From positions 48,570 through 112,569 of the forward strand of contig CAZGOY010000007.1 in the NCBI GenBank assembly GCA_964527565.1: a stretch of DNA of 64,000 nt. The letters run 5' to 3'. A model generated the notes under the pieces. It did no database searches and was not told the DNA's origin. It saw only the letters and a program-made list of their open reading frames with translations. Position 1 is the first letter of the stretch. Each line of letters opens with the position of its first letter. Both the position numbers and the translations under genes were made by a program. The DNA comes from JAGXQV01 sp964527565. Lineage in GTDB: Bacteria; Pseudomonadota; Gammaproteobacteria; Burkholderiales; Sulfuricellaceae. Positions 1 through 9,048 of the stretch are shown piece after piece.

Positions 1-639
1 ATGGGTGATGAACAATACCGCCCCGGCAAAATCGTTGAGCAGGTTTTCCAGCCACTCGATGGCAGAAAAATCCAGGTGGTTGGTCGGCTCGTCCAGCACC
101 AGCACGTCCGGTTCCGCCACCAGGGCGCGCGCCAGCGCCACCCGTTTTTTCCAGCCGCCCGAGAGTTCGCTGACTTTCTTGTCCGGCGGCAGCGCCAAAC
201 GGCTCATCACCGCTTCCACCCGCGCCTGCGCGCGCCAGCCGTCCTGTGATTCCAGTTCGTGTTGCAAGTGCTGCATGCGTTCCAGCAGCGCCCCGGTGTC
301 CGTGCCGGGCTGCGCGATGTCGTGGCTGACGGCGTGGTAATCGAGCAGCACGCGGCGCAAATCGCCCAAGCCCTGCGCAACGGCTTCAAAAACCGTGTGC
401 GCGCCATCCAGCAGCGGTTCCTGCGGCACATAGCCCAGCTTGAGATTGGGCGCGCGCCACACCCTGCCGTCGTCGGGCGCCTGTTCTCCGGCCAGGAGCT
501 TCAGCAGGCTGGATTTGCCCGCGCCGTTGCGCCCGATCAGGCCGACCCGTTCGCCGCCGTCGAGCTGAAAATCGGCGGCATCCAGCAACGCGACATGGCC
601 GTAGGCGAGGGAGATGTTTTCAAGAGCGATGAGCGGCAT
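1..639 (-). CDS. uup: ABC-F family ATPase, Uup-like (partial, 3' end outside window)
   Basis: This is the N-terminal 213 codons of a soluble duplicated ABC ATPase; the rest lies beyond the window edge. The first nucleotide-binding domain is complete. Walker A GRNGAGKSS lies at residues 36-44, followed by the signature LSGGWKKR and the Walker B/D-loop string LVLDEPTNHLDF. There is no membrane segment, as expected for ABC-F proteins, which act on ribosomes or nucleic acid rather than in transport. The signature followed by an EWLE segment is most like Uup. The start ATG overlaps the stop of the upstream DksA-like gene (TGATG), so the two genes are probably translationally coupled. Uup is inferred; another ABC-F paralogue is possible. 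Confidence 0.8.
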   Translation of the reverse strand, partial: MPLIALENISLAYGHVALLDAADFQLDGGERVGLIGRNGAGKSSLLKLLAGEQAPDDGRVWRAPNLKLGYVPQEPLLDGAHTVFEAVAQGLGDLRRVLLDYHAVSHDIAQPGTDTGALLERMQHLQHELESQDGWRAQARVEAVMSRLALPPDKKVSELSGGWKKRVALARALVAEPDVLVLDEPTNHLDFSAIEWLENLLNDFAGAVLFITH

Positions 640-1034
640 CAGAGCGAGTGTCGGCTAGCGCCGGCGTACTGTTTTTCGCGTTGTTCCTGGCACTGGATGC
701 AGCGTTTTGCGGTAGGCCAGGCTTGCAGGCGCTTGACGGCAACCGCTTCGCCGCAATCGACGCACACCCCGTATTCTCCGGCCTTGATGCGCGCCAGTGC
801 CGCTTCGATGTCGCGCACTTCGCTGACCTGGTGGTCCACCTGCGCGGCATTGATGTCGGCCAGCATGTCGGCCACCGCTTCGTCGCCCAGGTCGTTGACC
901 TGCCCGGCGAGGTCGATGTATTGCGGGTCGCTGGAACGCGCCAGTTCCTCGCGGATTTCCGACAGCAGTTGCGTATGGCGGCCGCGCAATTGCGCGGCCA
1001 GTTCTTCGGTCTGTTTGTGGGTCAAGGCGGACAT
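639..1034 (-). CDS. DksA/TraR-family zinc-finger protein
   Basis: A 131-residue protein with a long N-terminal helical region and a C-terminal four-cysteine finger (CVDCG, then CIQC about 20 residues later). This is the arrangement of DksA/TraR C4-type proteins that bind RNA polymerase through the secondary channel. At 131 residues it is shorter than classical DksA (about 150) and lacks its lysine-rich start, so it is probably one of the TraR/DksA paralogues rather than the housekeeping copy. It overlaps the start of the ABC-F gene downstream. The role in transcription control is inferred from the family only. Confidence 0.85.
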   Translation of the reverse strand: MSALTHKQTEELAAQLRGRHTQLLSEIREELARSSDPQYIDLAGQVNDLGDEAVADMLADINAAQVDHQVSEVRDIEAALARIKAGEYGVCVDCGEAVAVKRLQAWPTAKRCIQCQEQREKQYAGASRHSL

Positions 1035-1364
1035 AGGCGGGTACCCCCGTTGCGATTAAAGCGGCATTTTACCAAGCGCGGCGGGGATGGGGGGATTTGT
1101 CTCCCAAACGGAAAATACGGACGTTAGCGTTCTGCGGACAAGCCGCCCCTCCATATATGTTCGACGCTGGGGCGGGAGAGTTTGTATAAGGCGCTGTCTC
1201 CTTGGGCAAAACCGCGCTACAAAACAGTCATGAGGGTCATCCGCGCCTTGGGCGTGAAATTGCACGCCGATATCGCATACGTCTCCTGATCGTAAAAGCC
1301 CGATGTACGCAACCGGGGAGTAATGCTATCCTGTGCGGCCTTTTTTCAGGTTCCGGGAATCGAA
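1035..1364. other. Intergenic region between divergent genes
   Basis: This 330-base stretch separates the minus-strand DksA-like gene from the plus-strand FKBP gene and should hold both promoters. The open frames crossing it show no recognisable domain. I see no repeat, RNA gene or clear operator. Confidence 0.5.
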
Positions 1365-1856
1365 ATGTCGCCAGAGCAGATCAGCAAGCACAAGACCGTC
1401 CACATCACCTATTCCATCATCGACGGGCTGGGCAACGTGTTCGAGCAGATGGACATGCCGATCGGCTATGTCCACCGTGCCGACAGCGGGATTTTCGAGA
1501 AGGTCGAGGATGCGCTGGAAGGATGCGTGGCAGGCGACCATCTGGAAGTCACGTTGAGCCCCGAGGACGGCTTCGGCGCGCACCAGCCGGAATTGACCTT
1601 TACCGACGACATCGACAACGTGCCGCCGGAATTCCGCCGTGTCGGTGCCGAGGTCGAATTCACCAATGACCGCGATGAAAAAGTGATGTTCCGCGTGACG
1701 CATATCGCTGACGGCAAGCTGACCGTCGACGGCAATCATCCCATGGCCGGCCAGACCGTGACCTTTAAGGTCGACGTGGTCTCGGTGCGCGCCGCCACGC
1801 CGGACGAAATCCGCAACGGGCGCCCGGAAGACAGCGCCTTCGCCACGGTGCATTGA
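1365..1856 (+). CDS. FKBP-type peptidyl-prolyl isomerase, SlyD-like
   Basis: A 163-residue cytoplasmic protein with the SlyD-type arrangement of a split FKBP domain with an inserted chaperone flap. The N-terminal half contains HITYSIIDGLGNVFEQ, and the acidic PEDGFGAHQPEL motif marks the boundary to the insert. The end NHPMAGQTVTFKVDVVSVR is the usual last FKBP strand. There is no His-rich metal-binding tail, so it is closer to short SlyD/FKBP proteins than to E. coli SlyD. A longer frame opens at 1323, but the ATG at 1365 begins family-like sequence. Expected role: prolyl isomerisation and holdase activity. Confidence 0.85.
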   Translation: MSPEQISKHKTVHITYSIIDGLGNVFEQMDMPIGYVHRADSGIFEKVEDALEGCVAGDHLEVTLSPEDGFGAHQPELTFTDDIDNVPPEFRRVGAEVEFTNDRDEKVMFRVTHIADGKLTVDGNHPMAGQTVTFKVDVVSVRAATPDEIRNGRPEDSAFATVH

Positions 1857-1877
1857 AGCCAAATAATTGAACGGCGT

Positions 1878-2108
1878 TTAGTCCGTTCCCTTCTCCTGAT
1901 GCAGCCGACGGTGATCCTGGCTGCAATAGTATTCCCCTTCGCTCAGAATGCTTTCGCTTTTCGGCTGGTGCACGCCGCAGCGCGCGCAGCGCACCATGTC
2001 TTCCTCGATCTGCGGGGTCGGCGGCGGTGGCAGGCCTTTGCCGTATTTGCGGAAAATCTGCCAGATCAGCCAGATGCAGGCGCCCAGCAGTATCAGTTTG
2101 AGCAGCAT
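1878..2108 (-). CDS. PP0621-family small membrane-anchored zinc-ribbon protein
   Basis: A 76-residue protein with one N-terminal transmembrane helix (about residues 3-20) and a C-terminal metal-binding region with a CARCG pair and a later YCS/H group. This matches the small PP0621 family of uncharacterised proteobacterial proteins. It stands alone, convergent with the FKBP gene. No function is known to me; the topology and probable metal site are read directly. Confidence 0.75.
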   Translation of the reverse strand: MLLKLILLGACIWLIWQIFRKYGKGLPPPPTPQIEEDMVRCARCGVHQPKSESILSEGEYYCSQDHRRLHQEKGTD

Positions 2109-2226
2109 TCAATGTCCTTAGTGCGATTCTGAAAGCCGCTATTGAACCACGGGGAGCACCGCATTCATAGGGGGAATTTCTACAGAGTCCGGGTTGTCGC
2201 CAGCGCCGTGCGCGCGTAAGCACAGG

Positions 2227-2869
2227 TTAAATGTAGTAAAGGGCTAGGTAGGCCAACAGCATGACCATGACCCAGAGAGACATGTTGCCCGTGGGCCAGG
2301 AGCGCAACAGCAGGCCGCCTGGGCGCAACTGCTGGATAAATTTGGTAGAGAGGACCCGTGCACCCGAAGCAAGGTTGTCCTCAAGCCTCTCGCGGGAATG
2401 GGTGAGCGCCCCACCAAAAATACGCGCGGCCACGGGACCCGCGACGCGCCAGAGCCAGTCAGTGTCCAATGTAATGGTCGGCGTCCGCTTCAGGAAATCG
2501 AGCATGACGAAGAAGGGCGATCAGCACGTAGGTGGACAGCGAGGAGATTTCAAGAAAAACAAAGATATTGAAGGCGTCACCGGCGATAGTGATGCCCAGA
2601 AGGCCGGTGAGACAGAGGGCGAACATCGCATAGTAGAGATAATGGACGTCGCGCGGGATCTCCCGTTCGATGCTGGCGCGGCTGTAGGGAAGCACGACGG
2701 CGGCCATGCCGGAAACCAGCAGCAGGATGAAACTTGTCAGCCTGTCGACGCGGTACTCAATACCCCAGGGAGGGGGCCAACTGCCGATATGATAGGAAAT
2801 GACCGCGCCGCTACCGGTTTCCCCGATTTGCAGCCATAGCCCGATGGCGGCGGCAAACGCAGCCAGGCG
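2227..2869 (-). pseudogene. mnhD: mnhD/mrpD remnant (antiporter subunit D), deleted and frameshifted
   Basis: Two pieces of an MrpD/NuoN-like membrane subunit lie in different frames. The first (about 2869-2459) contains ISYHIGSWPPPWGIEYRVD and membrane helices ending in SSLSTYVLIAL. The second (2505-2227) contains the typical C-terminus TITLDTDWLWRV plus a final helix. About 300 central residues, including the proton-translocating core, are missing at the junction near 2500. The gene cannot make a working antiporter subunit. It follows the mnhC remnant in the same direction, so it is the distal part of a decayed Mrp operon. Confidence 0.75.
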
Positions 2870-2874
2870 CCCGC

Positions 2875-3054
2875 CGTGACCACCGCGAGGGCGAGACCCA
2901 GCGCCAGCGTGGCAACCCCGACGACGATGGCGGTAAGGATCAGCACGTGTGGCAGCGGATTGGAATAGACGCTGTATTGCGGTGCGAGGATGGGGGCAGT
3001 ACCGCCGACCAGTTTTCCCGGCGCAAGGTAGAGCAGATATACCGAGCAGATCAA
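2875..3054 (-). pseudogene. mnhC: mnhC/mrpC remnant (NuoK-like antiporter subunit C)
   Basis: About 60 codons keep an MrpC core: GKLVGGTAPILAP, then NPLPHVLILTAIVVGVATLA, which is the hallmark NuoK-like motif. The N-terminal helices are missing, because the sequence joins directly to the end of mnhF. The C-terminal part runs out of frame into the mnhD remnant. Subunits G and B, usually found between F and C in gammaproteobacterial-type clusters, are absent, which fits a deletion. Non-functional by inspection. Confidence 0.7.
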
Positions 3055-3063
3055 TGACCAGGC

Positions 3064-3381
3064 TCACCGCGCCTCCTTGTTCGTGCCTGTCATACTACCT
3101 TTGGCTCCCAAATCGCCCTGGCGGAAGAACTTCAACACCGCGATAACGCCAATGATATTGAGAAGGCCGTATACCAGCGCAAGGTCGAGAAATTCAGGTC
3201 GGCCGCTGAGAAAGCCAAACATCGCCAGTAAAAGCATGGCACAGGTGCCGATGGTGTTGGCCGCCTGCAAGCGGTCAAATACCGTCGGACCCAGCGCGGC
3301 GCGCACCAAGGCAAGCGTAACGGTGACCAGCAAGGCGAGCGTGGCGGCAGCAATCACCGTGTCGACTCCAGAGCGGCGCAA
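3064..3381 (-). CDS. mnhF: Mrp antiporter subunit F-like protein (intact frame in a dead operon)
   Basis: This 105-residue hydrophobic protein has three predicted helices and the MnhF/PhaF signature (LGPTVFDRLQAANTIGT, then DLALVYGLLNIIGVIAVLKF). MrpF is a small membrane subunit of the multi-subunit Na+/H+ antiporter. The frame is complete and overlaps the end of mnhE by 28 bases. Its partners E, C and D are broken and A, B and G are missing nearby, so it is unlikely to function. An intact operon elsewhere in the genome cannot be excluded. Confidence 0.8.
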   Translation of the reverse strand: MRRSGVDTVIAAATLALLVTVTLALVRAALGPTVFDRLQAANTIGTCAMLLLAMFGFLSGRPEFLDLALVYGLLNIIGVIAVLKFFRQGDLGAKGSMTGTNKEAR

Positions 3382-3833
3382 CGCCGGTCCATCTCACTGT
3401 CGGCGAGACCGTCCGCACCCGCGCATGTCAGCGCATGCACCAGAAAGCGGCCCCGTTCCACCTCAATGGCAATGGTCCCCGGCGTCAGCGGGATCGAGTT
3501 GGCGTGAATCACCAGACCCAATTCGGTTTGCTGCGTCGGCGCGAATTCGACCAGGGTTGGTGAAATGGGCAGACGCGGGTCGAGAATGCGTTTGCTCACA
3601 TCCCAGGCGGATTTGACTATCTTCTTTGCCAACTATGGCCAGTAGGAAAGCATCGCACGCATGCCCAGGTGAACCGGAAAACCTTCGTGGTCAATGACGT
3701 CCATGCGGTGCGCCATGTACAGCACGGCGAGCGCGCAACCTGCCCCGGCAGCCAACATAAATGGGGTAAATTGGCCGGAGAGCAACAGCCAGAAGCCATA
3801 GAGTCCGAGCAAAAAACTCAGGGAGTGTGCCAT
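3354..3833 (-). pseudogene. mnhE: mnhE/mrpE with in-frame amber stop
   Basis: The MrpE reading frame is continuous apart from one TAG at 3633-3635. The N-terminal part holds two membrane helices and ends LSYWP; the frame resumes LAKKIVKSAWDVSKRIL and continues with the E-subunit soluble domain. A conserved Trp normally follows YWP/YLP, so TGG to TAG is the likely change. Re-initiation at a TTG just after the stop is possible but would lack the membrane part. The gene is first in the decayed Mrp cluster. Confidence 0.8.
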
Positions 3834-4039
3834 CGAAACAGAGATTTCTCACCTACAGGGATTATCGGGGGAACACAGCTTGCTGCCCGGAGAGTTTGAC
3901 CCGTCCGGCGCGCCGACTAAGCCGAACCGGAACAAAGGCAAAGGACGGCAATTCGGGACGCACGCAATCAGTAAGCCCCCCTTAAATCCGGCATTCGAGC
4001 AGCTTACTCCCACATTGAAAATTTCGTGTAAACCCCAGC

Positions 4040-4627
4040 CTACGCGGCGTAATTTTTCGCTACGAAATCCCAGTTCACCAGGTTGGCGAGATAGGTTTCG
4101 ACGAATTTCGGGCGCAGGTTGCGGTAATCGATGTAATAGGCGTGTTCCCACACGTCCACACACAGCAGGGCCTTGTCCCCGGTGGTCAGCGGCGTGCCCG
4201 CAGCGCCCATGTTGACGATGTCCAGTGCGCCATCGGCCTTCTTCACCAGCCAGGTCCAGCCGGAACCGAAATTGCCCACGGCGGAAGTCTGGAAGGCCTT
4301 TTTGAAGTCATCGAGAGAACCCCATTTGGCCTTGATGGCGTCGGCCAGCGCGCCGGTCGGCTCACCGCCGCCGTTGGGTTTCATGCAATTCCAGAAGAAG
4401 GTGTGGTTCCATACCTGGGCGGCGTTGTTGTAGATGCCGCCGGCGGGGGCCTTTTTGACGATGGCTTCAAGGTCGAGCGCTTCATACTCGGTTCCCTTGA
4501 TGAGGTTGTTCAGGTTGGTGACGTAAGCCTGATGATGCTTGGCGTAATGGTATTCGAAGGTTTCCTTGGACATGTGCGGTTGCAGGGCATCCATGGCGTA
4601 GGGCAGGGCGGGCAGTTGGTGTTCCAT
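4040..4627 (-). CDS. sodB: Superoxide dismutase [Fe]
   Basis: A 195-residue cytoplasmic enzyme that dismutates superoxide. All four metal ligands are present: His27 in YHYAKHH, His in NHTFFWNC, and Asp and His in DVWEHAYYIDYRN. The GSGWTWLV region and overall sequence indicate the iron type. A GGAGG lies upstream of two tandem ATG codons (4630 and 4627); the second has better spacing and the usual MEHQLP start. The gene is monocistronic, with AT-rich DNA upstream near 4640-4700 that could carry its promoter. Confidence 0.93.
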   Translation of the reverse strand: MEHQLPALPYAMDALQPHMSKETFEYHYAKHHQAYVTNLNNLIKGTEYEALDLEAIVKKAPAGGIYNNAAQVWNHTFFWNCMKPNGGGEPTGALADAIKAKWGSLDDFKKAFQTSAVGNFGSGWTWLVKKADGALDIVNMGAAGTPLTTGDKALLCVDVWEHAYYIDYRNLRPKFVETYLANLVNWDFVAKNYAA

Positions 4628-4630
4628 CAT

Positions 4631-5072
4631 CGTTCCTCCGGTCAAGGTTAAATCAGACTAAAACAATCGGCAATTATTTAGACAGAGTTTAAAAGTAAAT
4701 CGGGTCGACTGCAAGCATAGTTCCGTTCATCTAACCTATTGCTCGCCTGCAACATTGTGCCTACTGAATGGCACGGGTACGAAGCGTCCTAACTTGATCA
4801 TCCCGGTTATGCAACCCCGGAGTAAATCGCGTGGAAACCATTGGCAAGATACATCGCCGTCTCAAGATCAAGGGCGAGAGCGGGAGCTCGCACACAGATA
4901 ATAGCTCATCCCGGGGTGAGTAAAGAGGGCTACAACGAGTCCGTTTCACTGCCAACCATGAAGGTAGCTCATCCGGCCTACGGTGCATCGATACCACGGC
5001 ACTATCACTTGATCCGGCAGGTGCGTATCATGTACAAGATAACGCACAACCCTTGTTGTCGAGGAGATTGCC
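4631..5072. other. Intergenic region between sodB and TA module
   Basis: These 442 bases separate divergent genes. The sodB side (4640-4700) is AT-rich. The rest holds only short frames with no domain I recognise. Apart from the TGTACA site near the right end I see no repeat or RNA gene. Confidence 0.4.
5031..5036. promoter_or_regulatory. Candidate YefM/Phd-type operator core (TGTACA)
   Basis: The palindrome TGTACA lies 37 bases before the antitoxin start. TGTACA is the core recognised by YefM-type antitoxins in autoregulation, so the placement fits. A single hexamer is weak evidence by itself. Confidence 0.35.
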
Positions 5073-5363
5073 ATGACCATTACCGCCAGCGATGTGATTC
5101 CACTCTCCCATGCCCGCGCCAATTTCTCCGAGCTTGCCGATGAGGTCAAAGGCGGTGCCGAGAAAATCATCACCAAGAATGGGGAAAGCTATATCGCGCT
5201 GATCGATGCCAATCGGCTCGACTACTACCATCGGCTGGAACGCGAGCATATCCATTTGCTATTGACCGGCGAAGCTGCCAAGGGGTTGGACGATGTGGCG
5301 GCAGGCCGCATCGGGGATGCCCGGGACGCGATTAATTCCCTCAAGCGCCGCCGTAGCGCCTGA
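5073..5363 (+). CDS. Phd/YefM-family antitoxin
   Basis: This 96-residue protein has the Phd/YefM N-terminal DNA-binding fold (VIPLSHARANFSELADEVK, then KIITKNGESYIALIDANRL). The C-terminal tail should wrap and neutralise the toxin. It has an RBS-like GGAG before the ATG and is followed within 20 bases by a RelE/ParE-type toxin gene. Autoregulation through the TGTACA site upstream is inferred. Confidence 0.85.
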   Translation: MTITASDVIPLSHARANFSELADEVKGGAEKIITKNGESYIALIDANRLDYYHRLEREHIHLLLTGEAAKGLDDVAAGRIGDARDAINSLKRRRSA

Positions 5364-5381
5364 CCTGACCGGTTGTCGCGC

Positions 5382-5810
5382 ATGACGAAGAAGCCGCTTG
5401 TCAAGTTCACGGCGAACTTTGAGCGCAACCTTGAGGGGATCGAGCGCTTCCTGGTCGAAGCCGAGGCACCGCAGGCATTCGACGGCTTACTGGATGAACT
5501 GCTGGAAACCGTGATTCCGAATCTGGAGCGGTTTCCCGAAATGGGGCAGCCGTTTCTGCGCCGACAGGTTCACTCGATTGAGGCAACGAATGCCGTTGCG
5601 GCCTTGACGGAAAGGCTGGCTGCGCTAACGCCCGAGACCGACGCAATTCGCGAATATGTGCTTAAACACTACTTGCTGCTCTATGCGGTAATTGGTGGAA
5701 CCCTATACTTATTGTCGATACGACATCAGCGTCAGCTATCCTTCGATTTCGAGGGGCGCGGGGATACCGGTGGAAAGCCGGAACCAAACCCTTTACCATC
5801 ACGCCCATGA
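5382..5810 (+). CDS. RelE/ParE-family toxin
   Basis: A 142-residue protein of the RelE/ParE superfamily. Visible features are the N-terminal strand VKFTANFERNLEGIERFL, a central helical hairpin, and the closing strand LLYAVIGGTLYLLSIRHQRQLSFD. It is longer than a typical ParE (about 95-100) because of a central insertion and a C-terminal tail. A TTG at 5373 is an alternative start; ATG 5382 was preferred. The stop overlaps the murJ ATG (ATGA), so the TA pair has been placed directly against a cell-wall gene. Whether it cleaves mRNA or targets gyrase is unknown. Confidence 0.8.
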   Translation: MTKKPLVKFTANFERNLEGIERFLVEAEAPQAFDGLLDELLETVIPNLERFPEMGQPFLRRQVHSIEATNAVAALTERLAALTPETDAIREYVLKHYLLLYAVIGGTLYLLSIRHQRQLSFDFEGRGDTGGKPEPNPLPSRP

Positions 5811-7351
5811 ATCTGCTCAAGGCACTGGCCACCATCAGCGGGATGACGCTGCTTTCCCGCATCCTGGGGTTCGTGCGCGACACCGTGATCGCCCGTGCCT
5901 TCGGCGCGGGGATTTACTCCGATGCCTTCTTCGTCGCCTTCAAGCTGCCCAACCTGCTGCGCCGCCTGTTCGCCGAGGGCGCTTTCTCCCAGGCCTTCGT
6001 CCCCATCCTGGCGGAATACAAGACCCGCCGGGGGGCCGAGGAAACCCGCGACCTGATCGACCATGTCTCCGGCCTGTTGCTGCTGGCGCTGGTGGTCATC
6101 ACCGCGCTCGGCATCCTCGCGGCGCCGGCTCTGGTGTACGTCAGCGCGCCGGGCTTTGCCGCCTCGCCGCAGAAATTCGATGTGACGGTACAACTGCTGC
6201 GCCTCACCTTCCCCTACATCCTGCTGATTTCGCTGGTGGCGCTGGCGGGCGGCATCCTCAATACCTGGAGCAAGTTTTCCGTGCCGGCCTTCACGCCGGT
6301 GCTGCTCAACCTCTCCTTCATCGCTTGCGCCCTGTGGCTGACACCGTATTTCGACCCGCCGGTGCTGGCGCTGGGCATCGCCGTGGTACTCGGCGGCATC
6401 CTGCAACTGGCTTTCCAGGTGCCGCATCTGGCGAAGCTGGGGCTGGTTCCGCGCTTTCGCCTGAATTTCCGCCACGAGGGCGCACGCCGCATCCTCAAGC
6501 TGATGGGCCCGGCAGTGTTCGGCGTTTCCATCAGCCAGATCAGCCTGCTCATCAATACCATTTTCGCTTCCTTCCTGGTTACCGGTAGCGTTTCCTGGCT
6601 GTATTACGCCGACCGCCTGATGGAATTCCCCACCGGCATGCTGGGCGTGGCGCTCGGCACCATCCTGCTCCCTTCGCTGGCGCGGCACCATGCCGACGAT
6701 GCCGGGGAACGCTATTCCGAACTGCTCGACTGGGGCCTGCGCCTCACCCTGCTGCTCGCCCTGCCTGCTGCCGTGGGGCTGGCGATGCTTGCCGAACCGC
6801 TGATCGCCACGCTGTTTTACTACGGTAAATTTACCGCTCACGACCTGGCGATGACGCAGCAGGCGCTGGTCGCCTACAGCCTGGGCCTGCTCGGCCTCAT
6901 CATGGTGAAAGTGCTGGCGCCGGGCTTCTACGCGCGGCAAAACATCAGGACCCCGGTAAAAATCGCGCTCGTCACTCTGGTCGCCACCCAGTTGATGAAC
7001 CTGGCCTTCATCATCCCCTTGCGCCACACCGGGCTGGCGCTCTCCATCGGCCTGGGCGCCTGCCTGAACGCCGGATTGCTGTATTACCACCTGCGCCGCC
7101 ACGGCATTTACCGCCCGCAGCCCGGCTGGCCGTTGTTCCTCTGCAAACTGGCCGCCGCCGTGACGCTGATGGCGGCGCTGTTGTGGTTCTCCAGCACCAG
7201 CGTGCAAGGTGTCTGGCTGCACGGCGGTATCCTGACGCGCGCGCTGTACCTGGCCGGGTTCATCCTCGCGGGCGCCACCGGATATTTCGCCGCGCTGTGG
7301 CTGCTGGGTTTCCGCCTGCGGGAATACGTCAGGCACGGCGCCTCAACGTGA
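5807..7351 (+). CDS. murJ: Lipid II flippase MurJ
   Basis: A 514-residue inner-membrane protein with about 14 predicted helices, of the MATE/MVF superfamily. It exports lipid II for peptidoglycan synthesis. The N-terminus MNLLKALATISGMTLLSRIL and the motif RDTVIARAFGAG are diagnostic, as are GAFSQAFVP and SWLYYADRLMEFPTGMLGVA. The length is normal (about 510). Its ATG overlaps the stop of the toxin gene, and it converges on ubiD with only five bases between stops. It is probably essential. Confidence 0.95.
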   Translation: MNLLKALATISGMTLLSRILGFVRDTVIARAFGAGIYSDAFFVAFKLPNLLRRLFAEGAFSQAFVPILAEYKTRRGAEETRDLIDHVSGLLLLALVVITALGILAAPALVYVSAPGFAASPQKFDVTVQLLRLTFPYILLISLVALAGGILNTWSKFSVPAFTPVLLNLSFIACALWLTPYFDPPVLALGIAVVLGGILQLAFQVPHLAKLGLVPRFRLNFRHEGARRILKLMGPAVFGVSISQISLLINTIFASFLVTGSVSWLYYADRLMEFPTGMLGVALGTILLPSLARHHADDAGERYSELLDWGLRLTLLLALPAAVGLAMLAEPLIATLFYYGKFTAHDLAMTQQALVAYSLGLLGLIMVKVLAPGFYARQNIRTPVKIALVTLVATQLMNLAFIIPLRHTGLALSIGLGACLNAGLLYYHLRRHGIYRPQPGWPLFLCKLAAAVTLMAALLWFSSTSVQGVWLHGGILTRALYLAGFILAGATGYFAALWLLGFRLREYVRHGAST

Positions 7352-7356
7352 GTCGC

Positions 7357-8820
7357 CTAAATTCCCAGCCCGCTCCATAGCTCATCCACCCGCCGTTTCA
7401 CCGCCTCGTCCATGACGATGGGGCGGCCCCACTCGCGGGTGGTTTCCCCCGGCCACTTGTTGGTGGCGTCGAGCCCCATTTTCGAACCCAGGCCGCTGAC
7501 CGGACTGGCGAAATCGAGGTAATCGATGGGGGTGTTTTCCGCCAGCAGGGTGTCGCGCGCCGGGTCGACGCGCGTGGTCATGGCCCAGATCACTTCCTTC
7601 CACTCGCGGATGTTGACGTCGTCGTCGGTGACGATGATGAACTTGGTGTACATGAACTGGCGCAGGAAGGACCATATCCCGAACATCACCCGTTTGGCAT
7701 GGCCGGGATACTGCTTTTTGATGCTGACGCAAGCCAGGCGGTAGGAGCAGCCTTCCGGCGGCAGGTAGAAATCGGTGATTTCGGGAAACTGTTTTTGCAA
7801 CAGCGGCACGAAAACTTCGTTGAGCGCCACGCCGAGAATGGCCGGTTCGTCCGGCGGCTTGCCGGTATAGGTGCTGTGGTAGATCGGCTCGCGCCGCAGG
7901 GTGATGCGCTCGATGGTGAAAACCGGGAATTCGGCCTGTTCGTTGTAATAGCCGGTGTGGTCGCCGTAGGGGCCTTCTAGTGCCGTCTCATTGGGGTGAA
8001 TCACGCCTTCCAGAACGATTTCCGCGCTCGCCGGGACTTGCAGGTCGCAGCCCAGCGCCTTGACCACTTCGGTCTTCGCGCCGCGCAGCAAGCCGGCGAA
8101 CTGGTATTCGGAGAGCGCATCCGGCACCGGCGTCACCGCCGCGAGTATGGTCGCCGGGTCGGCACCCAGGGCCACCACCACCGGGAAGGGCTGCCCCGGA
8201 TGGGCTTCCTGGAATTCGCGGAAATCCAGGGCGCCGCCGCGGTGCGCCAGCCAGCGCATGATGACCTTGTTGGGGGCGATCACCTGCTGACGGTAGATGC
8301 CGAGGTTCTGGCGCGTCTTGTGCGGGCCGCGCGTGATGGTCAGCCCCCAGGTGATCAGCGGCGCCACGTCGCCCGGCCAGCAGGTCTGGATGGGCAGGCG
8401 CGCCAGATCGACATCCGCGCCTTCCCACACGACTTCCTGGCAGGGCGCGGAAGACAGCTCTCTGGGCGCCATGTTGAGCACCTGTTTGAATTTCGGCAGC
8501 TTCTCCCAGGCGTCACGCAAGCCCTTGGGCGGTTCCGGCTCCTTGAGAAAGGCCAGCAGCTTGCCCACCTCGCGCAAGGCTTCCACGCTGTCCTCGCCCA
8601 TGCCCAGCGCCACGCGGCGCGGCGTGCCGAACAGGTTGGCGAGCACCGGCATGGTGTGCCCGGTGGGGCGCTCGAAGAGCAGCGCCGGGCCGCCGACGCG
8701 CAGCACGCGGTCGCAGATTTCGGTCATCTCCAGCCTGGGGCTGACCTCGGCGGCAATCCGCTTCAATTCGCCCTGGGCTTCCAGTTGCGCGATAAAGTCG
8801 CGCAGATCGTGATATTTCAT
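7357..8820 (-). CDS. ubiD: 4-hydroxy-3-polyprenylbenzoate decarboxylase UbiD
   Basis: A 487-residue cytoplasmic enzyme that removes the carboxyl group from 3-polyprenyl-4-hydroxybenzoate in ubiquinone synthesis, using prenylated FMN supplied by UbiX. The start MKYHDLRDFIAQLEAQGELKRI and the segments GPYGDHTGYYN and TDDDVNIREWKEVIWAMTTR are typical. The E-x-P type active-site region lies in the middle of the protein, and the length matches E. coli UbiD (497). It stands alone, convergent with murJ. The 228 bases upstream, to 9048, show no gene. Confidence 0.95.
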   Translation of the reverse strand: MKYHDLRDFIAQLEAQGELKRIAAEVSPRLEMTEICDRVLRVGGPALLFERPTGHTMPVLANLFGTPRRVALGMGEDSVEALREVGKLLAFLKEPEPPKGLRDAWEKLPKFKQVLNMAPRELSSAPCQEVVWEGADVDLARLPIQTCWPGDVAPLITWGLTITRGPHKTRQNLGIYRQQVIAPNKVIMRWLAHRGGALDFREFQEAHPGQPFPVVVALGADPATILAAVTPVPDALSEYQFAGLLRGAKTEVVKALGCDLQVPASAEIVLEGVIHPNETALEGPYGDHTGYYNEQAEFPVFTIERITLRREPIYHSTYTGKPPDEPAILGVALNEVFVPLLQKQFPEITDFYLPPEGCSYRLACVSIKKQYPGHAKRVMFGIWSFLRQFMYTKFIIVTDDDVNIREWKEVIWAMTTRVDPARDTLLAENTPIDYLDFASPVSGLGSKMGLDATNKWPGETTREWGRPIVMDEAVKRRVDELWSGLGI

Positions 8821-9048
8821 GCGTGTGCGCCCTCCCTATGAAACTTTCAATCCAGCCGCCAACGTAGCCGCTCCATGCGCGTATTCCGGGAAAGCTTTCC
8901 CTCAATTCGGTTCAATCAGTGCCTCGCGCGGCTTGTCCGCCTGTTCCTGCGCGTCGAATGTACCGCAATGCCCGGTATATACCAAACGATGGCCGTTGCC
9001 CGAAGCCGGGATGTGCGCTCCGGCGCAAGGACGTTCAGACATCGCGCA

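Noticed and set aside
3633..3635. Amber codon read as pyrrolysine or programmed readthrough
   Set aside because: The gene cluster is otherwise deleted, there is no stem-loop after the codon that I can see, and simple decay explains it.
5732..7336. Long minus-strand frame (534 aa) opposite murJ
   Set aside because: Composition is Gln/Arg/Gly-rich with no domain, typical of antisense frames in GC-rich DNA; murJ is clear on the other strand.
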